Shown: piece after piece, positions 38,274-47,188 of the stretch | Position numbering within the stretch: position 1 is the stretch's first letter | Layout of the letters: each line of letters starts with the position of its first letter | Assembly: GCF_000526215.1 (NCBI RefSeq) | Contig: NZ_JAFQ01000004.1 | Coordinates: 7,998,001-8,062,000 of the forward strand | Reading direction: 5' to 3' | Length of the DNA stretch: 64,000 nucleotides | Source of the DNA: Nocardia sp. BMG51109 | GTDB taxonomy: Bacteria; Actinomycetota; Actinomycetes; Mycobacteriales; Mycobacteriaceae | The notes under the pieces: model-generated | The model's database searches: none | The model's input: the letters and a program-made list of their open reading frames with translations, nothing else | Told to the model about the DNA's origin: nothing | Program-made: the position numbers and the translations under genes

Positions 38274-38890
38274 GGCCCCAACTCTAGGCGCGCCGCCCGA
38301 CCACGACCCCCGGCCCCCTCCTGTGAGCAACCGCACTCACACAACTCTTCGCACCGAGGTCCCTGCGACGACAGCTCCCCAGAGAGCGTCCTCAGTCCGC
38401 AGTCGACGAGCAGCGCGGCGATCACCCCAACCATCGAAACGGGCGCCGTGGGGGCAGGCGTTCGAACACAGCACCGGCATCCCACGACACCGGGCGCGTT
38501 CACCCCGTACACGCTCGACGACGTACCCGTAACGAGAGAGGAGTGAATGGCGCCGCCGAGGATCGACGAGCCGGCGAGCATCCGCAGGGAACTCGTCGAG
38601 AACCACCACCCGGCCCACAGTCTGCGGTAACGCAGCCGGGTCCGCGGCCGCCACACCGGACGCGACGACAGGCTCGCCGACGGCCCACGGGCCACCGGCC
38701 CTCAGGCGTCGACCACGACCCCGACCGGACTCACTGTGCGGCAACGATTCCCATGCCGCGGCGCGGTGCCCGGCGATGGGAGGCGGGCCGGTCGTACCGC
38801 CCACGTGCCGACGCCGTCCACGCCGGCACTCCACCGCCCCGGACAGCACCGGCGCACAGACCTCCGCCGTCCGCCGATTACGCTGTGCCG
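38274..38890. other. 617-bp region without a confident gene
   Basis: This region lies between the divergent chelatase and EI24 genes. Open frames exist on both strands but none has a convincing start, ribosome site or family signature. One leftward frame (about 38340-38640) has hydrophobic, glycine-rich stretches that vaguely suggest a decayed membrane protein. GAGAGAGGAGTGAATG at 38530-38545 would give only a 27-codon product. Confidence 0.35.
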
Positions 38891-39667
38891 GTGCGTGATC
38901 TGGCGGACGGGTTCCGATACCTCGTGCAGGGGCAGCGCTGGGTGGCGGCGCATCGGCGGTCGCTGGGCCTGGGCCTGGTGCCCGGGCTGATCTCCCTCGT
39001 GCTGTATCTGGCGGCGCTGATCGCGCTGGTGATCTTCGCCGGTGACATCGCCGAGTGGGCCACCCCGTTCGCCGATACCTGGTCCTCGCCGTGGCCGGGG
39101 TTGCTGCGCGGATTCCTCGCGGTGCTGCTGGTGGCGCTCGGGCTGCTGCTGTCGGTGGTGACCTTCACCGCGGTGACGCTGGTGATCGGGCAGCCGTTCT
39201 ACGAGACGCTGTCCGAACGGGTCGACCGCTCCCTGTCCGCGGACGGCTCCGCGCCCGAGTCCGGCCTGCCCTTCCTGCGCGAGCTGTGGATCTCGGTGCG
39301 CGACGGCGTGCGCATCGTGGTGCGCGCCGCCTGCTGGGGCATCCTGCTGTTCGCCGCCGGATTCCTGCCCGTGGTGGGCCAGACCGTCGTCCCGGTGCTG
39401 GGCGTCTGCGTCACCGGCTACTTCCTCACCCAGGAACTCACCTCGGTGGCCCTGGCCCGCCGCGGTATCGTGCTGCGCGAACAGCTGTCGCTTCTGCGCA
39501 CTCGCCGAAAGCTGGTGTGGGGCTTCGGAATCCCACTCGCCGCGGCGTTCCTGGTGCCGTTCGTCGCGGTATTCCTGATGCCGGGCGCCGTCGCCGGAGC
39601 CACCCTGCTCGCCCGCGACCTGTGCGGGGACGAACTGCCCGCTCAGCGAGACTCGTTGCCTCGGTAG
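38891..39667 (+). CDS. EI24-domain (CysZ-like) membrane protein
   Basis: 258 aa with four to five membrane segments: LGLGLVPGLISLVLYLAALI, LLRGFLAVLLVALGLLLSVV, ACWGILLFAAGFLPVVGQTV and AAAFLVPFVAVFLMPGAVAG. The EI24/CysZ pattern includes IGQPFYETLSERVDRSL and LRTRRKLVWGFG. E. coli CysZ transports sulfate; actinobacterial members are uncharacterised. The GTG at 38891 is chosen because TACGCT ends exactly 6 nt before it, the leaderless signature; GTG 38885 is the alternative. Confidence 0.85.
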   Translation: MRDLADGFRYLVQGQRWVAAHRRSLGLGLVPGLISLVLYLAALIALVIFAGDIAEWATPFADTWSSPWPGLLRGFLAVLLVALGLLLSVVTFTAVTLVIGQPFYETLSERVDRSLSADGSAPESGLPFLRELWISVRDGVRIVVRAACWGILLFAAGFLPVVGQTVVPVLGVCVTGYFLTQELTSVALARRGIVLREQLSLLRTRRKLVWGFGIPLAAAFLVPFVAVFLMPGAVAGATLLARDLCGDELPAQRDSLPR

Positions 39668-39817
39668 ATATCCCGGTGCAGCAGGCGGTCACGGTGTTCC
39701 TGACGCTCGGTGCGGTCGCGGGCCATACCTCCGACGCTGGAGCACCGTGACGGCCGACCCGCCACTCCCCTCCATCGGCTCACGACCTGTGCGGGAGCCA
39801 TCTGCACGGCCGGCCGC

Positions 39818-41029
39818 TCACGAACCCGGCGTGTGGCGGCGGCTCGCCATCGCGGTCAGCGTGGCGGTGGCCAGGCAGACCGTCATGAGCACCGCCATCG
39901 GCAGCGCGCTGGCGGTGCCGAAGAGTCCGACGAGTGGCGCGGCGGCACCGCCCAGCAGGAACTGGCCGCTGCCGAGGAGTGCGGAGGTGGCGCCGGGCGC
40001 GTCCCTGCCCAGCTCCTGGGTCGCCGCCGTGACGGCCGGGAAGTACAGTCCGAACGCCGTGATCATCACGAACAGGCACGTCCAGGTGACGGCGGCGGAT
40101 CCGCCGGTGACCGCGACGCTCGCGACGAGCCCGGCCGCGGCCGCCAGGCTGCCGCCGATTCCGGTGATCATCAGCCGGACGGTGCGCACGCGGGCGACCA
40201 GCCATCCGCACAGGGCGCTGCCGGCCATCGTGCCGAATGCGTTCACGCCGTACACGACGCTCGTCGCGGTCGGCGAGAAGCCGTAGATACCTTCGAAGAC
40301 GAAGGTCGACCCGGCCACGTAGACGTACACGGCCGCACCGCCGAAACAGATGCTGAGCACGGAGAAGACCAACGCGGGCCGACCGGAGACCTGCCGCATC
40401 GCGCGCAGCATCGCCAGTGGCCGGGCGGCCGTGCGCCGCACCGGCGGAAGCGATTCGGGCACCCAGATCACCACGGCCGCCAGCTGTGCCACGCTCAGCA
40501 GGGCCAGCACCACGAACACCATCCGCCACGACGCCACACTCAGCACCGCACCGCCGAGGAGCGGCGCGAGAACCGGCGCAGCCGACGTGATGGCGGCCAT
40601 CGCGGAGAACTTCCGCGCCGCCGACGTGCCCTCGAACAGATCCGTGATCACGGCACGGGAAACGACCATTCCCGCCGCACCGGCGACGCCCTGACCCAGC
40701 CGCGCCACGTCGAGCACCGCGGCGGTCGGGGCGAGCGCGCACGCGACCGAGAGAATCGCAAAGGCCGACACACCGGCGAGGAGGACCCGGCGGCGGCCGA
40801 CCGCGTCGCTGACCGGGCCCAGGATCAGCTGTCCGGCCACCACGCCGACCAGGAAGGCGGTCATCGAGAGCTGAACCGCGGACGGTGACGCCTCCAGGGA
40901 CCGGGCCAGGTCGGGCAGGGCCGGGACATACATGTCGGTGGCCAGCGGCGCGGCACCCGTCAACGCGGCCAGAGTGATGATCAAGCCTGCGCCGCTGCGA
41001 TTTTCGGTGTCCGCCGCCGACCGGGTCAC
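39818..41029 (-). CDS. Bcr/CflA-type MFS drug exporter
   Basis: 403 aa, about 12 membrane segments. DMYVPALPDLARSLEASPSA at the first helix and GPVSDAVGRRRVLLAG (motif A) are typical of Bcr/CflA exporters. GVAGAAGMVVSRAVITDLF is the motif C/D region. It is a proton-coupled drug exporter with no specific substrate visible. The GTG at 41029 overlaps the marR stop codon (GTGA), so the pump is translationally coupled to and probably controlled by the MarR regulator. Confidence 0.88.
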   Translation of the reverse strand: MTRSAADTENRSGAGLIITLAALTGAAPLATDMYVPALPDLARSLEASPSAVQLSMTAFLVGVVAGQLILGPVSDAVGRRRVLLAGVSAFAILSVACALAPTAAVLDVARLGQGVAGAAGMVVSRAVITDLFEGTSAARKFSAMAAITSAAPVLAPLLGGAVLSVASWRMVFVVLALLSVAQLAAVVIWVPESLPPVRRTAARPLAMLRAMRQVSGRPALVFSVLSICFGGAAVYVYVAGSTFVFEGIYGFSPTATSVVYGVNAFGTMAGSALCGWLVARVRTVRLMITGIGGSLAAAAGLVASVAVTGGSAAVTWTCLFVMITAFGLYFPAVTAATQELGRDAPGATSALLGSGQFLLGGAAAPLVGLFGTASALPMAVLMTVCLATATLTAMASRRHTPGS

Positions 41030-41508
41030 AGTGGCCCCGCCGCGCCCGGAGCCGACGGAGAGGGCGCGGCCCCCGGCGCGTCCGCCAGCTGCCGCATCAG
41101 ATCCGCCGCCACGCGAAGCACCGCTCGCTCCGCGGGGCTCAGCGTCTCCGCGATTACCTGTGCGAGCCAAGCATTTCCGTCGTGCACATGGTCGGTCAAC
41201 GCCCGCCGGCCCGGCTCGGTGATCGTGATCACCTGTTGTCGCCGGTCCGATTCGTCCGGGGACCGGCCGAGAAATCCGGCCGCTTCCAAACCGTTGACGG
41301 TCCGGGTCAGCGACTGCGGCTGCAGGCCCTCGATGGCGGCCAATGCGGTGAGGGTCAACGGCCCGCTGTGCCGGAGGTTCGCCAGGATCGAGGCCCCCAG
41401 CCGAGTGAGCGCGTCGTCACGCCCGGGCTGCTGAGACCGCAATCGCTGCGACAGCCGCGACACACCCCACCGCAACTCCTGCGCGGCCTCCAGACTCTGA
41501 TCATCCAT
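41026..41508 (-). CDS. MarR family transcriptional regulator
   Basis: 160 aa winged-helix regulator. LTLTALAAIEGLQPQSLTRT is the recognition helix region, followed by VNGLEAAGFLGRSPDESDRR, the DR-x-DxR-type wing, and QVITITEPGRRAL. It is the first gene of a two-gene operon with the Bcr-type exporter, a common autoregulated ligand-responsive arrangement. The last about 15 residues are a Pro/Ala tail. AT-rich DNA with AGATATCT lies just upstream. Confidence 0.92.
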   Translation of the reverse strand: MDDQSLEAAQELRWGVSRLSQRLRSQQPGRDDALTRLGASILANLRHSGPLTLTALAAIEGLQPQSLTRTVNGLEAAGFLGRSPDESDRRQQVITITEPGRRALTDHVHDGNAWLAQVIAETLSPAERAVLRVAADLMRQLADAPGAAPSPSAPGAAGPL

Positions 41509-41532
41509 AGAACAAAGCTAACACTTAATAAC

Positions 41533-41544
41533 TGAGATATCTAA
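41533..41544. promoter_or_regulatory. candidate MarR operator
   Basis: TGAGATATCTAA contains the perfect 8-bp palindrome AGATATCT (41535-41542). Read leftward it is TTAGATATCTCA, near the TTAG-N4-CTAA type of MarR/SlyA sites. It lies 25 bp upstream of the marR ATG, in an AT-rich block unlike its surroundings. Confidence 0.4.
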
Positions 41545-41633
41545 CACGGCCAACATCAATATTTACTAAGCACTGGCGTCGTTTTAGGTTTACCGGCAGG
41601 GCTCCTCCAGGGCACCGCCCAGCCCTGGACGAC

Positions 41634-41701
41634 GGCACCGTGCGGACGACGGCACCGTGCGGACGACAGCACCGTGCGGACGACAGCACCGTGCGGACGA
41701 C
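41634..41701 (+). repeat. four tandem 17-bp repeats
   Basis: The unit RGCACCGTGCGGACGAC repeats four times without gaps: 41634-41650, 41651-41667, 41668-41684 and 41685-41701. The first two begin GG and the last two AG; otherwise the units are identical. Each contains the palindrome GCACCGTGC. The array is in the 348-bp non-coding stretch between marR and the HxlR regulator (41509-41856), which otherwise shows only the MarR operator region. Near-identity suggests recent expansion. Confidence 0.8.
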
Positions 41702-41856
41702 GGAGGTGGCGGCCACGCCGATGTGCCGCCGCCTCCGCTCCACGGGGCACTCCCAGCGACGATCGTCGAACCGGTCGTCTCCCCGGCGTCGGCAGGGATC
41801 TACCACCGCCTCATTGCCGCGCCACACCACGAAACACGATGTGGCAGGCGGCGTGA

Positions 41857-42228
41857 TCATGCACCGAGTGCGGCGGGTTCGTTCCGGATCGGGTCGGTGG
41901 CGTCGACCAGTTCGTCCCAGTGTTCCTCGGCCCATGCGCAGATCGCTCGCAGCGGTTCCAGCATGCTGACACCCAGCACGGTCAGCTCGTAGGTCACCTG
42001 GCGGCCCTCGACCGTCCTGGCGACCAGGCCGAGGCGTTCGAGGGTGCGCAACGACTGGGTCATGACCTTGGGGGTAATGCGTGCCAACGGGATTCGCAAC
42101 TCCGAGTATCGGCGCGGGCCGTCCGCGAGGCACACCACGATCAGGGCGCCCCATTTGTCGCCGATGCGGATGGGTGTCAGCGCGGACGGGCACAGTTCGT
42201 CGAACATCTGCGGGTCGAGCGGGCGCAT
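41857..42228 (-). CDS. HxlR family transcriptional regulator
   Basis: 123 aa single winged-helix domain. The HxlR pattern is visible: IRIGDKWGALIVVCLADGPR, YSELRIPLARITPKVMTQSL, RTLERLGLVARTVEGRQVTY and LTVLGVSMLEPLRAICAWAE. Members often sense electrophiles or redox state and repress a divergent oxidoreductase gene. Here an NAD(P)H-binding protein gene diverges 65 bp away across a perfect 18-bp palindrome. It has no obvious conserved sensing Cys beyond those in the helices (CPSAL, VCLAD, ICAWA). Confidence 0.92.
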   Translation of the reverse strand: MRPLDPQMFDELCPSALTPIRIGDKWGALIVVCLADGPRRYSELRIPLARITPKVMTQSLRTLERLGLVARTVEGRQVTYELTVLGVSMLEPLRAICAWAEEHWDELVDATDPIRNEPAALGA

Positions 42229-42251
42229 ACCGCCAGCTTAGCGAGCAGCGA

Positions 42252-42269
42252 GGTATCCGAACGGATACC
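42252..42269. promoter_or_regulatory. 18-bp palindrome, likely HxlR operator, with the divergent promoter
   Basis: GGTATCCG (42252-42259) and CGGATACC (42262-42269) are perfect complements around AA. AGCGAGG before it and CCTCGCT after it add an outer symmetry. TATCGT at 42281-42286 lies 7 nt before the divergent gene's ATG at 42294, so the palindrome overlaps that promoter's -35 region and lies 24 bp from the HxlR start. Binding by HxlR is inference. Confidence 0.6.
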
Positions 42270-42293
42270 AGCCGCCTCGCTATCGTCGCCGCC

Positions 42294-42914
42294 ATGACCG
42301 ACATCATCGTTTTCGGAGCAGGCGGCCGCGCGGGCCGCGCCATAGCTACAGAGGCACAGTCTCGCGGGCACACGGTGACCCGGGTCGTGCGCGCCCCCTC
42401 CCGGCACCCGGATCTCGACGCGCCGGCGGGGGACGTCACCGACGCCGACCGGATCGCGAAGCTGTCCGCCGGGCATGCCGTCGCCGTGCACGCCGCGGCC
42501 GACCTGGGCACACCGGCGAGCGAATTCTTCCCTGCGGCTATGCGGGCGCTGCTCACCGGGCTCGCCGACGCGGGCGTCCGGCGACTCGTCGCCATCGGCC
42601 TCGCCACGGGCCTGACCGGCACGGACGGCGTCCGCCTGAGCGAGGCCATGGATCTGCCGCCCGAACACCGGGACTTCATCCTCGGCCACGGACGCGGAAC
42701 GGATCTCCTGCGAGCCGCCGACACCGAAATCGAATGGACCATCGTGGCGCCGGCCGGCGACTTCGACCACACCGGCGCCCCGGTCGGCCGCTACCGGATC
42801 TCCCCCGGCGACCCGAACCTGCGCATCACCTACCCGGACTTCGCCCGCGCGGTACTCGACGAGATCGAACATCCGGCCCACTCCCACACCTTCTACGGCG
42901 TCACCGCGGCGTAA
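42294..42914 (+). CDS. NmrA/SDR-type NAD(P)H-binding protein
   Basis: 206 aa Rossmann protein with the atypical-SDR glycine motif at the N-terminus (IIVFGAGGRAGRAIATEAQS). Further features are GDVTDADRIAKLSAGHAVAV, VRRLVAIGLATGL and TIVAPAGDFDHTGAPVGRYR. Such proteins act as small redox sensors or reductases. It is divergent from an HxlR regulator, which probably represses it through the intervening palindrome. TATCGT 7 nt before the ATG and no Shine-Dalgarno suggest a leaderless mRNA. Confidence 0.85.
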   Translation: MTDIIVFGAGGRAGRAIATEAQSRGHTVTRVVRAPSRHPDLDAPAGDVTDADRIAKLSAGHAVAVHAAADLGTPASEFFPAAMRALLTGLADAGVRRLVAIGLATGLTGTDGVRLSEAMDLPPEHRDFILGHGRGTDLLRAADTEIEWTIVAPAGDFDHTGAPVGRYRISPGDPNLRITYPDFARAVLDEIEHPAHSHTFYGVTAA

Positions 42915-42918
42915 ACCG

Positions 42919-43006
42919 CACCCGCCATCCCGGCGTACCCGCCAACCCGACGCACCCCGCCATCCCGGCGTACCCCGTCGACCCGACGCACCCGTCATCC
43001 CGGCTC
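42919..43006 (+). repeat. degenerate tandem repeats beside the palindromic element
   Basis: Two and a half units of 34-36 bp occur at 42919-42952, 42953-42988 and 42989-43006. Each starts with CACCC(C)G-CATCCCGGC, followed in the full units by GTACCC-GACCCGACG. The CATCCCGGC part resembles the end of the adjacent palindrome arms. Confidence 0.6.
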
Positions 43007-43075
43007 ATCCCGGCGCGCTTTCGGCCGGGATCCACTCCGCACAAATGGATTCCGGCAAAAAGCGCGCCGGGATGA
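43005..43075. repeat. long extragenic palindrome, copy 1
   Basis: Arms 43005-43036 and 43044-43075 (32 bp each, about five mismatches) flank a 7-bp loop. The left arm begins TCATCCCGGCGCGCTTTCGG. CCCGTCATCCCGG at 42991-43003 also pairs perfectly with CCGGGATGACGGG at 43067-43079. Copy 2 of the same family is at 59022-59104. It resembles REP/MITE-like elements. Partial degenerate copies continue to about 43141. Confidence 0.7.
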
Positions 43076-43162
43076 CGGGCTATCACGCGGGGATGACGCG
43101 CCGGAACGACCGACTATCACGCCCGAACGACGGATCGGTATGACGGACGGCGGTGCCTGGAA

Positions 43163-43612
43163 TCAGCTGCGGCGCATCGGGATGTGGGAGATGCCGTCCT
43201 CGACGTACTCGTCGCCGTCGGGGGCGAAGCCGTGCTTGGTGTACATGTCGACCAGGTAGGTCTGGGCGTTCAAGCGCACCGTGGCCGAACCGGTTTCGGC
43301 GAGTGCGGCTTGCAGTACGCGGGTGGTGTAGCCGTGCCCGCGGGAGGTCTGAGCGGTGCACAGCCGGCCGATGCGGAACGACTTCACGCCGTCCTTGTGC
43401 TCCTCCAGCAGCCGCAGGGTGCAGATGATCTCACCCTCGTCCTCGAGCCAGATGTGCCGTGTCTCCGGCAGCAGGTCGAGCCCGTCCAGCTCCGGATACG
43501 CGCACTTCTGCTCGACGACGAAGATCGCGACGCGAAGCTGCAACAGCTTGTAGAGGGTCGCGGTATCCAGATCCGCGGCCCACGACCGTTTGAGGGCAAC
43601 CGTTGACATCAT
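43163..43612 (-). CDS. GNAT family N-acetyltransferase (ElaA-like)
   Basis: 149 aa. The ElaA-type GNAT pattern is clear: LYKLLQLRVAIFVVEQKCAY, PELDGLDLLPETRHIWLEDE, then the acetyl-CoA loop IGRLCTAQTSRGHGYTTRVL. The end is LNAQTYLVDMYTKHGFAPDG. It should acetylate a small molecule or protein amine; the substrate is unknown. The ATG pair at 43612/43609 leaves the exact start open. It precedes, in chromosomal position, the mqo gene on the same strand with a 21-bp gap, matching the Rv2851c-Rv2852c order. Confidence 0.9.
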   Translation of the reverse strand: MMSTVALKRSWAADLDTATLYKLLQLRVAIFVVEQKCAYPELDGLDLLPETRHIWLEDEGEIICTLRLLEEHKDGVKSFRIGRLCTAQTSRGHGYTTRVLQAALAETGSATVRLNAQTYLVDMYTKHGFAPDGDEYVEDGISHIPMRRS

Positions 43613-43633
43613 CGCGTCTTGCTATCACATCGG

Positions 43634-45184
43634 TCAGCTCTGCGCGACTCCGGCCGGCACCGGCGTGTTGCCGGATGCACCGCCGCCGACCACGGCCTCG
43701 GCCTGATTCAGCTGCAGCGCCTTGCTGGTCCAGTCCCACACCTCGCTGTAGAGGCCCTGGTTGTCCGAGAGCTTCACACCCAGCGACGGCACCATGGCCT
43801 TCAGCTTCGGAGTCCACTCGTCGTATTCGCGGGGGAAGCACCGCTGCAGCACGTCGAGCATGGCGCTGACACAGGTCGAGGCGCCGGGCGAGGCACCGAG
43901 CAGGCCGGCCACCGAGCCGTCGCCGGCGGCGATCACGGCGGTGCCGAGTTCGAGCACGCCGCCGATGCCCTTACGGCGGATGATCTGCACGCGCTGGCCC
44001 GCGGTGATCAGCTCCCAGTCGTGCCCGTCGGCGCGCGGGATGAACTCCTCCATCGTGTTCACCTTGCCCGCGGGCGACTTGAGCAGCTCGCTGACCAGGT
44101 ACTTGACCAGGCCCAGCTCGCTGGCGGCGACGCCGAGCATCGGCGTGACGTTGCCGGCGCGCACCGACTTCACGAGATCGGTCAGCTTGCCGTCCTTCAG
44201 GAACTTCGGCGTCCACCCGGCGTACGGACCGAACAGCAGGCCCGGCCGGCCGTCGATCACGCGAGTGTCCAAGTGCGGCACCGACATCGGCGGCGCCCCG
44301 ACGGCCGCCTTGCCGTAGACCTTGGCGTTGTGCTGCCGGATCAGCGCCGGATCGGTGCAGCGCAGGAACTGGCCGCTGACCGGGAACCCGGCGAAGCCCT
44401 TGATCTCGGCGACCCCGGACTTCTGCAGCAGCGGCAGCGCGTAGCCGCCGGCGCCGACGAAGACGAACTTGGCGTTCACCGTGCGGGTCGTGCCGGTGCG
44501 GGTGTTGCGAGAGCGGACATTCCAGCTGCCGTCGGACTGCTTGTCCAGGTCGAGCACCTGGTTGCCGAACGCGATCTCCACGCCGGAGGCGCCCAGGTAG
44601 GCCAGCAGCTGCTTGGTCAGGGAGCCGAAGTTGATGTCGGTGCCGCGATCGCTCCAGTTCAGCGCGATCGGATCGGAGAAGTCGCGGCCCTTGGCCATCA
44701 GCGGCAGCCGGCGCGCGAATTCGTCGGGGGTGTCGATGTACTCCATCCCCGCGAACAGCGGGTGGCGGGCCAGCGCCTCGTAGCGCTTGCGCAGATAGTC
44801 GACGCCGTCGGCACCGTGCACGAAGCTGACGTGTGCGATCGGGTTGATGAACTCCGACGGATCGCCGAGCACCCCGTTCTCCACGGCGTAGGCCCAGAAC
44901 TGCCGCGACACCTGGAACCGCTCGTTGATGTCGACCGCCTTGGACACGTCCACCGAGCCGTCCGATTGCTGCGGGCTGTAGTTCAGCTCGCAGAGGGCGG
45001 AATGGCCGGTGCCGGCGTTGTTCCACGGGTCGCTGCTCTCCGGGGCCGCGGCGTCCACCCGCTCGAACATGGTGATCGACCAGTCGGGCTGCAACTGACG
45101 TAGCAGCGCACCGAGGGTGGCACTCATGATGCCGGCACCGATGAGTACTACATCGGTCTTTTCAGTCATCGCAGCGTTCGGCAC
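43634..45184 (-). CDS. mqo: malate:quinone oxidoreductase
   Basis: 516 aa FAD enzyme oxidising malate to oxaloacetate and reducing quinone at the membrane. The FAD-binding N-terminus is [20 protein letters not shown], followed by [32 protein letters not shown] and [16 protein letters not shown]. The C-terminus has [20 protein letters not shown], typical of MQO. The GTG at 45184 is used, with AAGGAAG about 12 nt upstream; ATG 45169 is an alternative lacking a ribosome site. It is upstream of the GNAT gene in the same leftward unit. Confidence 0.97.
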   Translation of the reverse strand: MPNAAMTEKTDVVLIGAGIMSATLGALLRQLQPDWSITMFERVDAAAPESSDPWNNAGTGHSALCELNYSPQQSDGSVDVSKAVDINERFQVSRQFWAYAVENGVLGDPSEFINPIAHVSFVHGADGVDYLRKRYEALARHPLFAGMEYIDTPDEFARRLPLMAKGRDFSDPIALNWSDRGTDINFGSLTKQLLAYLGASGVEIAFGNQVLDLDKQSDGSWNVRSRNTRTGTTRTVNAKFVFVGAGGYALPLLQKSGVAEIKGFAGFPVSGQFLRCTDPALIRQHNAKVYGKAAVGAPPMSVPHLDTRVIDGRPGLLFGPYAGWTPKFLKDGKLTDLVKSVRAGNVTPMLGVAASELGLVKYLVSELLKSPAGKVNTMEEFIPRADGHDWELITAGQRVQIIRRKGIGGVLELGTAVIAAGDGSVAGLLGASPGASTCVSAMLDVLQRCFPREYDEWTPKLKAMVPSLGVKLSDNQGLYSEVWDWTSKALQLNQAEAVVGGGASGNTPVPAGVAQS

Positions 45185-45209
45185 GGGTAGATCGACTTCC
45201 TTGTCCTGC

Positions 45210-45245
45210 GGCGGGTAGCGAGCTTCAGCGGGAAGGTTACCCGCC
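45210..45245 (-). promoter_or_regulatory. 8-bp inverted repeat in the mqo leader
   Basis: GGCGGGTA (45210-45217) pairs with TACCCGCC (45238-45245) across 20 bases, 26-61 bp upstream of the mqo start. A regulatory or structural role is possible but unproven. Confidence 0.3.
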
Positions 45246-45360
45246 GTTCACTTCAACCCAATTCTGCCCCTCACCATGCCCGTTTCCGAACCGGGCGACA
45301 CCAGGTGTCCCGAACTTCACTCCACCTGCCGCCGATGAGCGGGTCGAATATCGTGGAGCT

Positions 45361-46398
45361 GTGACGAACGAGACGCCGGTTGCGCCCGTCGATACTCCTG
45401 CCTGGCGGGCCGATGTGCTGGGCGACGGGTACGAACAGTTGACCATTCCGCTGGGCGCCGACCCCGACGGCGAGGGCACCGTAGAGGCCACCCTGGTCCG
45501 CCACACGGCGGGCGATCCGGGCACGGCCCGGGGCACCGTGCTGTATCTGCACGGGTTCACCGACTACTTCTTCCAGAAGCATGTGGCCGAGCACATGTCC
45601 GCGCAGGGCTACCGGTTCTACGCGCTGGATCTGCGCAAGTGCGGCCGGTCGCGGCGGGCCGGGCAGACCGCGCACTACGTCAGCGATCTGTCGCTCTACG
45701 ACGCCGAACTGCACGCGGCGCTGCGCATCGCCCGGGCCGAGACCGGGCTGCCGGTGCTGCTGATGGCGCACTCCACCGGCGGACTGGTGGCGCCGCTCTG
45801 GCTGGATCGGCTGAACCGGTCGGAAGAGGGTGCGGGCCAGGACATTACGGGGTTGGTGCTGAACAGCCCGTGGTTCGATCTGCAGGGACCGGCGTACTAC
45901 CGGACCATCGGCACGGCGGTCATCAAGGGCCTGGGGCGGTGGCGTGGCGGGATGCGGCTGCCCGGCAGCGAGCTGAGCACCTACGGCGACAGCCTGCACC
46001 ACAGCGTGTCCGGCGAATGGGACTACGACCTGGACTGGAAGCCGCTGACCGGCTTCCCCGTGCATCTGGGCTGGCTGCGGGCGATCCGGCAGGGGCACGC
46101 CCGCCTGCAGCGCGGCCTGGATATCGGGGTGCCGGCGTTGATCCTGCGCTCGAAGGTGACGAAGTTCATGCGCCGGTACGGCCCCGCGGCCGATGTCGCC
46201 GATACCGTGCTCGACGTGCGCCAGATCCAGCGCTGGTCGGGCTGCCTGGGCGACCGGACCAGCATCGTGCCGATCGAGGGCGCCCGCCACGACGTGTTCC
46301 TGTCCTCGGCGGCGGTGCGCGACGAGGCGTTCGCCGAGCTGGATTCCTGGCTGGCGTGGCTGGCCGGGTTCACCGCGAAATCCACACCCGCACACTGA
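45361..46398 (+). CDS. alpha/beta hydrolase (monoglyceride-lipase-like)
   Basis: 345 aa. The oxyanion region is TVLYLHGFTDYFFQKHVAEH, the nucleophile elbow is LLMAHSTGGLVAPLW (Ser at about residue 141), and the final His is in IEGARHDVFLSS. RFYALDLRKCGRSRRAGQ is also typical. It matches the lysophospholipase/monoglyceride-lipase-like protein that neighbours mqo in mycobacteria (Rv2854). TATCGT lies 6 nt before the GTG; GGAG in the spacer makes a leadered start possible too. No signal peptide. Confidence 0.87.
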   Translation: MTNETPVAPVDTPAWRADVLGDGYEQLTIPLGADPDGEGTVEATLVRHTAGDPGTARGTVLYLHGFTDYFFQKHVAEHMSAQGYRFYALDLRKCGRSRRAGQTAHYVSDLSLYDAELHAALRIARAETGLPVLLMAHSTGGLVAPLWLDRLNRSEEGAGQDITGLVLNSPWFDLQGPAYYRTIGTAVIKGLGRWRGGMRLPGSELSTYGDSLHHSVSGEWDYDLDWKPLTGFPVHLGWLRAIRQGHARLQRGLDIGVPALILRSKVTKFMRRYGPAADVADTVLDVRQIQRWSGCLGDRTSIVPIEGARHDVFLSSAAVRDEAFAELDSWLAWLAGFTAKSTPAH

Positions 46399-46446
46399 CA
46401 CTCGACCGGGTTACCGGAGGCCCCGCTGCATCTGAGGGCCCCTGCT

Positions 46447-47010
46447 TCACCAGAGGCCGCTGCGCAGGACGATCTCGGTGGCCAGTTCCTGGCCGGCCTC
46501 GGCGGCGACGTGGTCGACGTCGACCTGGGTGACCCGGAACTCGCCGAATACGTGCCGGGCGCTCGCCTCGGCCGCGGCCCGGGGCAGCCGCTTCGTGCCG
46601 ATCACGGTGGTGGGCAGTTCCACGGGCGGGCAGCTGGGGTCGGGGGCCGCGCCGTCCGTGCCGGGGGCGGCGGGATGCGCGCGCCCGGCGACGACGAGGC
46701 CGATGAACCGGCCGAAGCCGCGCGCGCCCAGCTGCCAGGCCAGATCGGCGCCCGCACCGACGCCGGCGAGGTTGGCCCACGGCACGCCGAGCTCGTCGAG
46801 GATGGCGTGTACGCCCTCCCGGTCCAGATCATCGAGTGCTTCGATGACGATCGTGCGCAGGTCGGAGGTGTGCAGCCGCTCGCACACGCGGTCGTAGACA
46901 TCGACCGGGTCGCCCGCGTCGGGCAGCAGCAGCACGGTGTGCCGCGAGGAGGGCCCACCGATGCGCACGGTCCACTCGCGGTCCTCGACCGCGATCCGCC
47001 GACTTTCCAT
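46447..47010 (-). CDS. small alpha/beta-hydrolase-like protein
   Basis: 187 aa. The first strands and helices fit a trimmed hydrolase fold: HTVLLLPDAGDPVDVYDRVC, RTIVIEALDDLDREGVHAIL and ANLAGVGAGADLAWQLGARG. The nucleophile position reads GVGAGA rather than GxSxG, so the catalytic serine appears missing. The product may be a non-catalytic or binding relative. TAGCGT lies 8 nt upstream of the ATG. The gene is separated from cobQ by 178 bp. Confidence 0.6.
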   Translation of the reverse strand: MESRRIAVEDREWTVRIGGPSSRHTVLLLPDAGDPVDVYDRVCERLHTSDLRTIVIEALDDLDREGVHAILDELGVPWANLAGVGAGADLAWQLGARGFGRFIGLVVAGRAHPAAPGTDGAAPDPSCPPVELPTTVIGTKRLPRAAAEASARHVFGEFRVTQVDVDHVAAEAGQELATEIVLRSGLW

Positions 47011-47188
47011 GCCGACTCACGCTACACGTCGACGCCATCCCCGACCGCGTGTTACTGACCACCCTGCGGGGCAGTGAACGCATGCCCGCGGCTCCGGCCG
47101 CTCATTTGTGGAATGTCACTGCCGCACGCACCCGGGAACGCGATTCGTGGTTGCCCGCGCATCCACGGAACGGCGGTTCCGGCGATGG

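Noticed and set aside
38274..38890. possible decayed membrane protein (leftward hydrophobic frame)
   Set aside because: There is a hydrophobic stretch but no family match, no clear start and no ribosome site; only noted as a non-coding region.
41634..41701. CRISPR-like array
   Set aside because: The repeats are 17 bp and contiguous without spacers, and no cas genes are present.
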